Below, piece after piece: positions 1-11,269 of a DNA stretch of 64,000 nt. Source of the DNA: Arachis hypogaea. Taxonomy: Eukaryota; Streptophyta; Magnoliopsida; Fabales; Fabaceae. The stretch lies in assembly GCF_003086295.3 (NCBI RefSeq), contig NC_092040.1:5580001-5644000 (forward strand), written 5' to 3'. The notes under the pieces are model-generated. The model had not been told where the DNA came from. It made no database searches and saw only the letters and a list, made by a program, of their open reading frames with translations. Position 1 is the first letter of the stretch. Every line of letters begins with the position of its first letter. A program made the position numbers and the translations under genes.

Positions 1-6
1 TGGAAC

Positions 7-1395
7 CTCACCTGCAGTCGACTGCAGGTGAAGTTGTTTCTGGATTGTTGACACGTGTTACTGTATAGTTTAAAAAAAACTGATTTATTTTATACAAATG
101 GTTTATTTAAAAAAATCGGTTTGAATAGATCAAATAACTACATTTAAAATAATTTAAATTCTTTCTGCGTATTATTCCTAAATTCCTAACAGATGAATTT
201 GATATGTTCTTTTTCTTCATTCATATTGACCAATTTTTCTTTAAATTTATCTGAAACTTTTTTTTTATTTAATTTTTGTCAAATATATGTATACAAATTG
301 TTTGAAAAAGTAAAATTTAGTATTTTGAAAAAAAAAAACAAAATTCACAGTTTTTTTTATAGGAATGACATAAATGATGTCATCTGTCCTTTTTTTTGTC
401 TCTGTTTCTATTTTCTTGATGAGTTTTGTTTTGTTTCCCATAACTTACATTTTCAGTTGCTTTTAAATTAAGCTGTAAACAGATTTTAAATTAAACTGTA
501 AAAATATGTTCAATTGCAAATTTATCGTTAAATTAAATTTTATGGTTTGTGTTTTTACTTATCAACTAGAATTTATTTTTTAATGAAATTAGAATTTATT
601 TTCAATAAAACAAAAGTATCTAATCAAAATATTAATTTGGTCTCCTTAAATAATTGAACATAATATTATTAATTTTGTCTACAACAAAAATTTTTAATAG
701 TTTTTTTTAAAAATAAAATTGATTCAAAAATAGAGAAAAAAAAGAACAACTAATGAAAATATTTATTTTGACATTGCCATCAAGAATAGGATAGCCATAG
801 AAAAAATCCAACCAAATAAAAAGGACCTAACTCATACAATTAAACTACCATCATATTATCACAATAAACTATAACATCACCAACTAAAGAGACATATAAC
901 AAATATGAAAGAGATCATGCCAAAATTTCAACAATGCTCATGCTATCAACTAGTCTACGTTATACCATAATTACATTTTTGTCTTCCATCACATGAAATT
1001 GCCATGAATTATCTTGGCATTTATGATCCTGAACATCAAAATGGTATGATGACATAAATATGTACGTATTTATAAATAATTTTCATCATTCACAGAGGAA
1101 TGAATAAAAACATAAATTAAGAAATACATTTGAAATAATAAATTTGATTAAGAAATATAAATAAAAGGAACATACCTAATTGAAAGTTTCATATTAGTTC
1201 TGAAAAAGGGATTGAAAGAGAACGAATTTTACGTGCGAAACGAAGAAAGAGGGAATAAAAGTAACTGCTTGGTCCAATTCAAACCGATTTTTTTAAATAA
1301 ATCATTTATATAAAATAAATCGATTTTTTTAAACCATATAGTAACACGTGTCAACCGTCTAGAAGCAACTTCACCTGCAGTCGACTGCAGGTGAG
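7..1395. mobile_element. Non-autonomous DNA transposon with ~120-bp terminal inverted repeats
   Basis: Bases 7-126 reappear in inverted orientation at about 1276-1395 with roughly 87% identity by eye. Each outer end carries the same perfect 22-bp palindrome (9-30 and 1372-1393; half-site CACCTGCAGTC), followed inward by a shared GACACGTGTTAC block. The interior is AT-rich and has no credible coding sequence, so the element is non-autonomous. Long inverted repeats suggest a Mutator-like family, but the target-site duplication cannot be checked because the left flank is only six bases long. It lies about 245 bp upstream of the first SGPP start codon, so it may form part of that promoter. Confidence 0.75.
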
Positions 1396-1537
1396 TTTCT
1401 GCCAGAATATAACAAATTCTTAAGATATATTTAAAAATTTGAGAAAATATAAGCATGACTATACAAAATAAAATAAAATAAGTGTAGAGCATCTCTGCCA
1501 TGCGATTTTGATTCTCTTGGCAGATTCCAATTAACAT

Positions 1538-1570
1538 TCTTCTTCTTCTTCTTCTTCTTCTTCTTCTTCT
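1538..1570. repeat. (CTT)n microsatellite in probable 5' UTR
   Basis: About eleven CTT triplets, 70 bases upstream of the start codon of the first SGPP gene. On the opposite strand this gives a run of arginine codons that is not a gene. Confidence 0.9.
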
Positions 1571-1639
1571 CATTGATCCGTTCCCGTTTTTTTCTCACTT
1601 CCAACAAACTTTTCTATTGCCTTTCTGATTCTTACAACC

Positions 1640-3563
1640 ATGACCGTCTCCTCTGAAAGGTAACATTTTTCATTCCAACGTTTCATTTGCAACCTTGTTG
1701 ATCAGTTCATTTGTTCCACAATTCGTGGAAATCGGGTATCTCTGTTAATCTCTTCATTCTTTTATTGTTTGTGCTCTTCTGCTTCTGAAGTTGCTCAAGA
1801 TTTCACATTTTTTAATGTTACATGTTTATGCTTCCTCAATGTAGAGTTTCTATACGGAAGTCGAAAGTTAATCCCTTTTCGTGTTCATTTATTGATTAAA
1901 TCACTCTATATTTTCATTAATGAGAAATTGTTCTCCTTGCATGCAAATGAATAAATAAAATAAAATAAAATAATAATGATAAATTGTGAATTGCTGCCAC
2001 TGCTCTGTTTTTTGTAGCTGAGATCAAGTTCATATAGAACAAAAGGGAGAGGATGTGGTTCAAGTTGTGCACACATAATTGATTATTATTTACTATTTAG
2101 CTTTGTTTTGTGTTTTGGAATTGAATACCAAGTTCATTTTTTTTGCTGATGAAATTAATTTTGAGCCACAAGGATGAAGCAAGGAGATTTGATTTATGTT
2201 TTTTGACTTTTTTCATAAATCCCAAATTGATGAATCTCCTATATTATTGAAGCCGTTGCCAATTTAAGGAATCTGCAATGAGTAACTATTCTTTGCCATT
2301 TATGATGAAGGATCTGTCAACAGTTTTTTATGTAGCAATCTTTTTCATAAAGTGTGACAATGCTATCTTCTTGTTAATTTTTAGGGGATGGCATGCATAT
2401 AGAAATGTCAAAGTATATGCTAAAAATCTTATTAGTTAATATAGACTATAAACTTATCTTGCCACACTTGTCTGTCTTATTCTGTGGCAGCAAGAATTCT
2501 CTCACCCAACTAGCTCCACTTGAGGCAGTGCTCTTTGATATAGATGGAACTCTCTGTGACTCTGATCCACTCCACTACTACGCTTTCCGTGAAATGCTCA
2601 AAGAGGTAGCATTTGATTTCTTGATAGAAAATATTTAGGGGTGAAAAATACTTAGAACATAGAGACTGTATAGTTTTCTAATTGAATATTACTTTTATCA
2701 TCATCATATTATAAATTATACATACACCTTGACAAAACACATCACAAATTTTAGAAAAACCAACAGAAACTATTGTGGTTTTCAGATTGGTTTCAATGGA
2801 GGTGTTCCTATAACAGAGGAATTTTTCATTGAGACTGTTGCCGGCAAGCACAATGATGATATTGCCTTGGCTCTCTTTCCTGGTGATCTTGAACGAGGCT
2901 TAAAGTTTGTAGATGACAAGGAAGACATGTTCCGGAAGTATATACTCTGCTAATGTAATTTTCCTTCTCATTGTTGTTTATTTTAAAATTCATAGTATAA
3001 TTCACTTGATGGACTGTACAGATTGGCAAAAGAGCAAGTAAAGCCATTGAATGGCCTTGATAAAGTGAGGGAATGGATTGAAAGTCATGGGCTGAAGCGA
3101 GCGGCAGTGACCAATGCTCCAAGAGCTAATGCAGAACTCATGATCTCATTGCTTGGTCTCTCAGACTTTTTTCATGCTGTCATTATTGGTGGAGAATGTG
3201 AACATGCCAAGCCTCATCCAGACCCCTACTTGAAAGGTCTTGAAGCTCTGAAAGCATCAAAGGATCACTCATTTGTATTTGAGGTCTGCAATGTTTATTC
3301 CCTTAACTAATTGGGAGAAGACTTTATTGCTGTTATTGAATCTAAATGATAATGACACAAATTCTGTTTTGTTATCATAGGATTCTGTTTCTGGGATCAA
3401 AGCTGGAGTGGCAGCTGGGATGCCTGTTGTAGGTTTAGCTACTCGAAACCCGGAGCATCTACTGATGGAAGCAAAGCCTGCCTTTCTGATTAAGGATTAT
3501 GCAGACCCAAAATTGTGGGAAGCTTTGGAAGAACTTGACAAGGCTGGTACTAAAAAAGTATGA
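1640..3563 (+). CDS. SGPP: HAD-superfamily sugar phosphatase, SGPP-like (copy 1, intact)
   Basis: Five exons give a 243-residue protein: 1640-1659, 2491-2605, 2786-2937, 3022-3283 and 3381-3563. All introns are GT-AG and all phases close. It is a haloacid-dehalogenase hydrolase of the beta-phosphoglucomutase-like group and resembles the plant sugar phosphatase SGPP, which dephosphorylates small sugar and polyol phosphates. Motif I is FDIDGT (nucleophile D23, acid/base D25). Motif II is AAVTNAP (T126). K159 lies in the CEHAKPHPDP segment, and motif IV is E183-D184 followed by SVSGIKAG. The length matches the family. Exon 1 encodes only six residues plus two bases and shows no targeting signal. 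A near-identical gene structure follows at 5720-7201, so this is a tandem duplication. The exact substrate cannot be read from sequence. Confidence 0.93.
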
Positions 3564-5229
3564 AGAGTCCAACTGAAAGAATATATTGGTAAATTCAAGT
3601 AGCTGGTTTGATCTAATAAGCTCACATGATTACCTCTATAATTTTGTTTAGAGGGCAATGTTGCATGGCTGGAAGTTATTGATCCAAAAACAAGCAATCT
3701 CTCATTTTTTCAGTTTATAATCATACTCACTTTAAAAGATGACGGTCCAATATTATAGTACTAGTTTCTCATTCTTGCTTTGGAACAGAGAGCAAACACT
3801 TGTCTTCTATTTATATTTTGTAATTTCATTGGCCACAAATAAGTGGGATAGCCCAAGATTGCATACAATACAAACACAGAAATTCTCCTATCAATAATTT
3901 ACATCCCACCCCCCCCCCCCCACCCCCCAAAAAAAAAATTTTAGTTCAGATTTCTCACAATGTTTTTAACGTTTTCTGCCTGCTTTAGCCTTGGTCTTTT
4001 GATCAAACAGAATTTAGAAGTTGGTATATTTTGTCTTGAGTGTGAAGACAAACATAATAAAGTAACATGGACAAAATATATATAAATTCTTCTGCTTCTT
4101 AACTAAGTCCCAAATTTTAATGTGGGCACTTATTGCCTAATGCCTATACTGTATGTTTGAATCAGTCTCTGGAATATATCAGTTTTTCTTAAAAAGAGAA
4201 ATATACATCCATATCAAGAAAATGAGTAAATGACCACATATTATCGCAGGGTTTACAATTTAGATAAAATTAATGTAAATAAATTGGATGTAAATCTTTT
4301 TTCTTGTTCAACATGACTGTTTTTAAAGATCCCATTGGAAAAAGAAATGAGGAAAATTCTAGTGGGTAAGAGGATATGAGTAAGCCTATAAACCTTGTTT
4401 CTTTCTTCCTTTTTAATATGATGATGATATATTCAGTGTTCTCATATGGTAATAGTTATTTATTATATAATTTATAGGTTATTTCTATTTCTATAGGTAA
4501 AATATATTTTTGTAATTTAAAGAAGGAAGTGCAGAGCATCACTTCTCCCAGTTAATTATTCTCTCCGTCATATTCAATTATTCATCATTGACCTTTATTA
4601 GTTTAATAATTCATCTTTCTATCTACCAATATCATTTGATGGTACAAAATCCATACGGTGGAAGCATCCAATTTTGCTTCAATTAAGATTAGGTGTCTTT
4701 TAGGCTTTTAGTATGTTGATACAAAGAACAGGAAACTAACCACCCTCAAACAATGTGGGTTAGTCATGAAAAATAAAGGTGGTTATATAATAATAAAAAT
4801 TTAATTTTAAGATTTTGTTATCCTGAGTTCTAAAGATATAAGTTAAGTATATCATAAAATTTTTTTTAATATTATTTATTAATTTTATGCATTGAAAACT
4901 AAAAAAAAATATTTTAGAATAAGTGACAATAAAACATTTTTTTAATAGTATATATAACCTATATTCAACACAAAATAACAATTTTTAATTTTATACTTTT
5001 AACTATAAAATAATTTTATATATACATTTAATTATATAATATTATATTATTAAAAATAATTACCATTTATATAAATCCTGGTAATAATTATAAAAAATAC
5101 AATTAATCAGGCATCAAAATTAAACTCGTAAATTAGAATGAACTTATAAAATTAAAAGCATTTCAAATTACACATCTGTCCCTAACAGTTTCCCCTTCCA
5201 GCTTCGGTGCTCCACCTCTGCCACGTCAC
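3564..5229. other. Intergenic spacer between the SGPP copies
   Basis: AT-rich spacer. It holds the 3' UTR of copy 1 and a C-rich/A-rich low-complexity tract at about 3908-3940. I see no coding exon or clear transposon here. Confidence 0.6.
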
Positions 5230-5402
5230 ATGGCCGGTGCCGCTTGCACTCTCCAATTCCGGCCTCTCTTACCGCCTTGCGTTCAAACTGATTCTCCGAG
5301 TAACCTTTACTATTCATCATCCTCTTCCATTCCATTTGTTTTATCGATCAACAGAACCAACAGCCCAAGACCCAATTCTCGTTCAGCTCACCTACGCTGC
5401 AG
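5230..5402 (+). CDS. Probable alternative first exon of SGPP copy 2, encoding a plastid transit-like peptide
   Basis: An ATG at 5230 opens 57 codons ending in a GT donor after CTGCAG (exon end 5402, phase 2). The peptide is rich in Ser, Pro, Asn and Arg, has a single acidic residue, starts MAGAACTLQF and ends SAHLRC, which is typical of chloroplast transit peptides. Its phase matches exon 2 of SGPP copy 2 at 6045, which needs two preceding bases, so splicing would give a Cys-Ser junction followed by the HAD domain. No other downstream gene on this strand is a candidate partner. Transcript support is not visible, so the pairing is an inference. It could also be a relict first exon. Confidence 0.5.
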
Positions 5403-5719
5403 GTAACCCTGTTCCTCCCACAGTATGATTTTCTATTTCATTTGCCTCCATATCTCATATAACCATGTTTTTTGAACTATTTTCCTGGTTATAAATTCTG
5501 GGTCTGTATCAAAATTATGACTTTGTTTTCATGTTCCTGTGAATGAGGTTGTATGGCTTTTGTCGTACAAGGAGAGTTTGGTAAATTAAAGAGTGGGTCC
5601 ATTATGGACCCAAAAATGTGTTGCACCACTTAAAACGTGCCCTTTCCGCTTCTTATGTAACACTTTCTCAGTATTCCACACACCACTAGCCAAACTTTTC
5701 TTTCGCCATTCTGTGAACC

Positions 5720-7201
5720 ATGACGACTTCTTCTGATACCTGCGTCGAAAGGTAAGGTTTCTCCTAAGCCATTGAATTGCTTCTTGAAGATCTAGCTGGT
5801 TTTGTCATCTGCAGTGAAGCAGGTTCTGCTTCATGCTTTGATTATTAGTATTGAGTTTAGTAGCCTTTAATTTTATACTTGCTTTAAACTTGTTTAACTG
5901 CTAAGATGCAAAGAATAATGGCAGTTTGGGACATGACAAATTTTATCATAGAAACTTTATGAATGTAGGCATATGTAGATTCAACCCAATTTTATGGTTT
6001 ATCACACTTTGTCATGTAGTTATTTCCTTCATTTTTTGTGGCAGCAAGGGTTCTCTTGCTAAACTAGCTCCCCTTGAGGCAGTGCTCTTTGATGTAGATG
6101 GAACTCTCTGTGACTCTGATCTGCTCCATTACTATGCTTTCCGCGAAATGCTCCAAGAGGTAGTGTGTTTGTTTTTGCTGGGTGAGTTTGTTATGGAGTG
6201 AAAATTGGGGTAGAAATTTTCAATCTTTGAATATTTGATTTGTGTTTTTTTATCTCTCAATTTCGTCTCCATACAAAATTCAAGATTAGTAGAACATTCT
6301 ATGCAAAAATATTTATTAAATGGAGAGAACATTGGGTTTCAACTGAATGTTCCATTTAGCATATTTTGAGTCACCTTGACAAAACACATGATCAATAGCT
6401 ATTATATAATCTGACAGAAACTTTGGTGGTTGTCAGATTGGTTACAATGGAGGTACTCCTATAACAGAGGAATTCTAGTGAGAATATTTCTGGCACACAC
6501 GATGAGGATGCTGCCTTGTTTCTCTTTCCTGACGACCGGGAACGGGGTTTGAAGTTCGTAGAAGATAAGGAAGCCATGTTCCGGAAGTAAATCTTCCTTT
6601 CTTTCCTTTTTTTTCCCCTTGTAGTTTTTCAAAGCTTAAAATGATTATTTATTCCCTTGATGGATTTACAGATGGGCAAAAGATCAACTAAAGCCTTTAA
6701 ATGGCCTCGATAAAGTGATTAAATGGGTTGAAGATCGTAGCCTGAAGCGCGCTGCAGTGACCAATGCTCCAAGACCGAATGCAGAGCTCATGATCTCAAA
6801 GCTTGGCCTCTCAGATTTCTTTGATGCTGTCATTATCGGTAGCGAATGTGAACATGGCAAGCCTCATCCAGATCCCTACCTTAAAGGTCTTGAAGCTCTC
6901 AAAGCATCAAAGGATCACACATTTATATTTGAGGTCTGCACTGTTCTTTACCTAAATGTTATTGGATTGTGGTATCGATAATTCTGCTTCTGCATTTGAC
7001 TTTCATTCTACTTTGTTGTCATAGGATTCTGTCTCGGGGATCAAAGCTGGAGTTGCTGCTGGGATGCCTGTTATAGGTATAACCAACCGGAATGCCGAGC
7101 ATTTACTGATGGAAGCAAAGCCTACCTTTCTGATTAAGGATTATGATGATCCAAAACTGTGGGCAGCTTTGGATGAACTTGACAAGGCTGGTGCTCGTTG
7201 A
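5720..7201 (+). pseudogene. SGPP-like HAD phosphatase copy 2, frameshifted in exon 3
   Basis: The exon pattern is the same as copy 1: 5720-5751, 6045-6159, 6437-6586, 6672-6933 and 7025-7201, all with GT-AG borders. Exon 3 is 150 nt against 152 nt in copy 1. A 2-base deletion near 6476 shifts the frame and gives an immediate TAG at 6476-6478. The normal product would stop after about 62 residues, just past motif I (FDVDGT). All later motifs are conserved out of frame (AAVTNAP, CEHGKPHPDP, SVSGIKAG), and splice sites and the final stop are intact, so the break is recent or could be a base-calling error. Because the flanking exons remain well preserved, I call it a young pseudogene and not a decayed relic. 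An upstream transit-peptide-like exon (5230-5402) could serve as an alternative start, but would meet the same stop. Confidence 0.8.
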
Positions 7202-7762
7202 GTATGAATTACTTGTGCAAGTAGCACATTTGAATTCTGTTTAGGGGGCCATATTACAATAACACATAGTACATAACCAATGTTGCTTTTAAGCAGAAAG
7301 CAAACACTTAAGGTTATATTCTGGTAGCATTATGTACTATCATTGGCCATGAATACGCTGGTGAACCCATATTTGCAAATACAAATTCATAAAGTATCTT
7401 ATGAATAATTTACAATTCTCTGAAGTAATTAGATAGACTATAGTTACGTTTTTCACAATCTCTTCAACAATCATCTTTGTACTGAAACTGTCAAATAAGC
7501 TTAATGTTGCTAATCTGTGATCAATTCAGCCGGTTCTAATATATCGGAATGGAATTTTTTTTTCCAAATCCAAAGGATTGAAAAATCAGATCTAATATGT
7601 CCATGTAAGATAGTGGATAATCATTTGAATTAGAGTCATCTAAAAAATTGGTAAAATGCTCTATAAAGTAAAATGCTTAAGAATTTTTTTTCTCTTCAAG
7701 ATTACAAAACTTTGAAAAGCCAAGCTGTTTTGTATATATGATTGATGCTGAGAATAGGCATG
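7202..7762. other. Spacer between convergent genes
   Basis: About 560 bases between the stop of SGPP copy 2 (+) and the stop of phosphoacetylglucosamine mutase (-). It should contain both 3' UTRs. No other feature was seen. Confidence 0.6.
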
Positions 7763-10700
7763 TCAACCCAAGAATTGGTCCACAAGTTTAGCCACGGAGT
7801 TGGCTAGGCTATCTGCTGCTTCTTGTGAAGATGCCTCGGCATATACACGAACAACATCCTCCGTGCCAGATGGTCGCACAAAGCATCGACCTTGAGAATA
7901 CTTTCCTATAAACACACAAGAAAAAGGAAAATGATGACAAAGCTGCAATAGTGCAATACAGTGGTAAGTGAAGTCTTGACAGGTTTCACTTGTTGCAAAC
8001 AAACATATCATGGCCAAAAAATTAAAAAGAAAAAGAGAGGAAGCAAAGAGATACCGGTTTCGTTGTTGATTGCTTCTTGTAGACCAGGGGGACTCACAAC
8101 TACAGTTTCTGCATTTGTTGTAATCACTGCAGTCCTATCAGCAACTTTCACCTGGGGTTTTAGTAAAAAATCAATGCATCATTTCAGAATTTAAAGAAGC
8201 AACTAATATTACACACAAAAATAAGCACATGTAAATCCCTTGATTACAAGGCAAATACCTGCAATAACAATAGTAAAAAAAGAAATGAAGAAAAATGATG
8301 ATGTTTAAGTTGAATAAGTAACTTCAAAACCAAGGTGAGAGGTAAAGTTTTGTGACCAAAGCATAGCCACCTGACTCCAAATGCTAGCAGTCAACACAAA
8401 ATAATAAGGCATAATTTGGACCTAACACATGTCAAAGGAAAACCTTCAAGCTACCTAATTTTAGACAACTCTGAGATCAAATAGTTTGTCATTCTAATTA
8501 GCACTAACCTTAAGCTGCCTGCTGGGCAAATCATGATAAAGTTCATTCCATCTGTGTATGGACCATCCCATGTGCTGCAATATGACTTCCACCAAGAGCA
8601 CTCCACTCAAGGCATCTCCAACTGCTTGGTTGATCAACCTACTGGTAGCCAATAATCTCAAAGCCGCCTTTTCTGCATCTGAACCTGAAACAGACACCAA
8701 AAATATTTCATTTTTGTTTTGCAGATTAATCTCAAAAGCAAAGTGAGAGAATGACAAGAACTACTGAATTAAACCTTTAGATCTTGCAGAGAGCTCATTT
8801 GTAGTGGCCTCTAACCACCCTACGAAAGATTCAGAAAATAGGACAGTTCCATGGCCATTTGCCTCAAAATATATGCCAATATCAAATTCAGCAGCTTTTT
8901 CATGCAAGTATTTTACTCCAGTTGGAGTCAAATTGATTTCAAGTCCCAACTGTTTAAGGTAATTAGTAGATGCTCCATTTGCATAAGCGGTCTGCACTAT
9001 ACCAAGACGGGCTTGGTGATTGTTCTTTGTGCCTTCTCTCTCATTAAGAATGCTTAGTTGCTCTCGAATAAACAAGGCAAACAGAGAAAGTATCTTATCC
9101 CCATCAACAAGATCAATTGCTCCACTGCTTTCTGGATGTACAGTAAAATAAACAAGTCTATCAGCATCTCCATCCAAGCTAGCACACCTGCAAACTAGAA
9201 CTAACTCCATTAGTTATCATAAACAACATCAAAATAGCAATGCTCAAAGGAATCCATCCATTAAATCAAATGATAGGGCTGGGTAAATATCAATTTTTAT
9301 TTTATTATCATAAGAATAATTTTAAGGATTATGTAAACCAATTTTTATTTTATTTTGTTTTTATCAATTCCAGGTTACAAATTTATAATTTTCAATAAAA
9401 TGAATATCTTCCCTTTAAAATTTTGATTAACTTGCATTAAATATCCTGATTGATTCAATTATTTGTAATCTCCAACTAGAAACATTATGCTATCTGTTTT
9501 AGTGAAGGGAAAAAAAATTGAGAGCGGCCAATATACACTTCATATCATATTGTTATGAAAAATCGAGCAGCATGCCATAGCAACTTCACTTTTAGCTTAA
9601 TGAACAGACCGACCTTATCCCAGCATCACTAGAACCAAAGCCATGTGGAGCAACCTTCTCTTTCTGCACATAATCAGCGCCAACTCCTTCATTCAGTACG
9701 CCTCCATCTTCACTGCTATTCCGAACCTCAATAAGCAAACCATTCAACAATTTCTCTAGAACTTTTAGTTTCAGTCCACCTACACCATTAGCTCCATCCA
9801 CAACCAATTTGTCATTCGTCCCATCGAACTTGCTCCTTTGACTTGGAATCAAATCCATTAAGCACCTGATCCAATCACACAATGATCCTAAAAGGATGTG
9901 ATCAGTGATGATCATAATCACATTATGTCGAAGGAACAACAAGAGCTACATCCATCATAGCAATACTTGGACGAGATTGGACTAACCTGAATGAGCTCGA
10001 AAGCTGTTCAACGTAATCCTGCTCTGAGGCCTTCATGCCCTTATTCCTAGCCCAAACCATCCAATGTAACTGAGGAGTTGTCAAAATCCCCAAGTCCATT
10101 GCAACCGCTCCAACAATCGACGCGACGCCCTTCAATTTTATCCAGTTATACATGATTTAAACAACAGAAACAGAACACAATAAGCTCAGCATTTACTTAA
10201 GGAAACCATACTTCTTTAGCAGCTTCAAGCAAAGCTTCTCCGCTGGGTCTGGTGTCTCTCCCCAAAAGTATTTCAGCATGCTTAACTCCATCAAACTGAA
10301 TATCCTCTTTCTTGACAAATTCATTTATCAACTGTGGGCAATATCAATATGGAACCATATTAAATTGAACTACTTTTCTTTTAAACTTACATAGACTTCA
10401 TCATTTTTTATTGGTTTTTTTCTTTACAAAAAAATAAACTTTATATATTACTTCAAAAATAAAAGAGAGAAATTTGTGCGAACCCGGATCAGTTCTTGTG
10501 GAGAAGGAGCATTGGCGAGGGCATCAGCGAAGGGTTCCCAATGCTGAGAAAGCATTCCTCCGTTGGGGTCAGCGATTTTGACGCCGTTGTCGGAGACTTT
10601 GTTGTGGGAAGCAGTGATCATGACGCCGATCACCGACTGCGTCTTCAGCGATCTGAGAGCCGCCAAAATTCCGACCCTGTAAACCGTCGATTGGAGCAGC

Positions 10701-10807
10701 GATGCATCGGCCCTGAACCCAGCTGTGCCGTACGACAGCTTGACTCCTTGTGGTGGCAAGAAGCGAGAGGAAGATTCGAGAATCAGAGACTGTTGTTGTT
10801 CGTTCAT
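7763..10807 (-). CDS. DRT101: Phosphoacetylglucosamine mutase (AGM1/DRT101 type)
   Basis: Eight exons on the minus strand: 10484-10807, 10212-10331, 9987-10129, 9614-9865, 8775-9187, 8509-8684, 8055-8151 and 7763-7905. They total 1,668 nt, or 555 residues, the usual length for plant AGM. The enzyme interconverts GlcNAc-6-phosphate and GlcNAc-1-phosphate on the route to UDP-GlcNAc. Visible family motifs are the phosphoserine loop MITASHNK (S67), GRDTRPSG in exon 2, the metal-binding DGDADR (D285, D287, D289) and the phosphate-binding [10 protein letters not shown] (R519-T523). The start is the first ATG, followed by a hydrophilic N-terminus without a targeting signal. The gene is convergent with SGPP copy 2, and a Tourist-like MITE begins within 80 bp upstream of the ATG. 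No break was seen. Confidence 0.95.
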
Positions 10808-10885
10808 GGCCGGAGGTGTATGAATTACAACTCTGCTCCTGGATCCGCTGAATCTGCCACCACTAAAATCACTGTATCTTGCTTA

Positions 10886-11269
10886 GTGCATGTTTGGGTG
10901 CTATTATTTTGTTTAAAATAAATCTTTTTTCAATGAAAAAGATCTTTTTTTTATTTTTTAACGTGTTTGACAAATTTCTAATACTAAAAGTAAAAGCACT
11001 AGTAAAATCAAAAAAAGATCTTTTTTGAGAATGTGTAATTTACATCTTTTTTTAAAAGATATTTTTTCCTTAAAAAAAAGATGTTTTTCATGTAATAAAT
11101 AAACAAAAAAGTATTTTTATATTGTTATACCCAAACATAATTGATAGATAAAAATACCTTTTTACATGAGATATCCAAACATAAAATTACTTTTACTTCT
11201 CTATAAGATCTTTTAAAAAAAGATAACTCAAAAAAAGATCTTTTCTTATAAGTTCACCCAAACAAACCC
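10886..11269. mobile_element. Tourist-like MITE (PIF/Harbinger type) upstream of phosphoacetylglucosamine mutase
   Basis: A 384-bp A/T-rich element flanked by direct TTA repeats (10883-10885 and 11270-11272). The ends are inverted: GTGCATGTTTGGGTG on the left and the complement of GGGTTTGTTTGGGTG on the right. TTA target duplications plus TGTTTGG-type ends are typical of PIF/Harbinger MITEs. Internal runs such as AAAGATCTTTT recur. A diverged relative is at 29889-30266. The element begins 79 bp upstream of the mutase ATG and may contribute promoter sequence. Confidence 0.75.

Noticed and set aside
193..471. 92-codon open frame near the window start
   Set aside because: Lies inside the inverted-repeat transposon, is Phe/Leu/Ser low complexity from T-rich DNA, and has no domain.
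1229..1573. Minus-strand frame beginning with a poly-arginine run
   Set aside because: The Arg run is the (CTT)n microsatellite read backwards; the frame crosses the transposon border.
10496..10921. 141-codon plus-strand frame
   Set aside because: Antisense shadow of exon 1 of the phosphoacetylglucosamine mutase gene.
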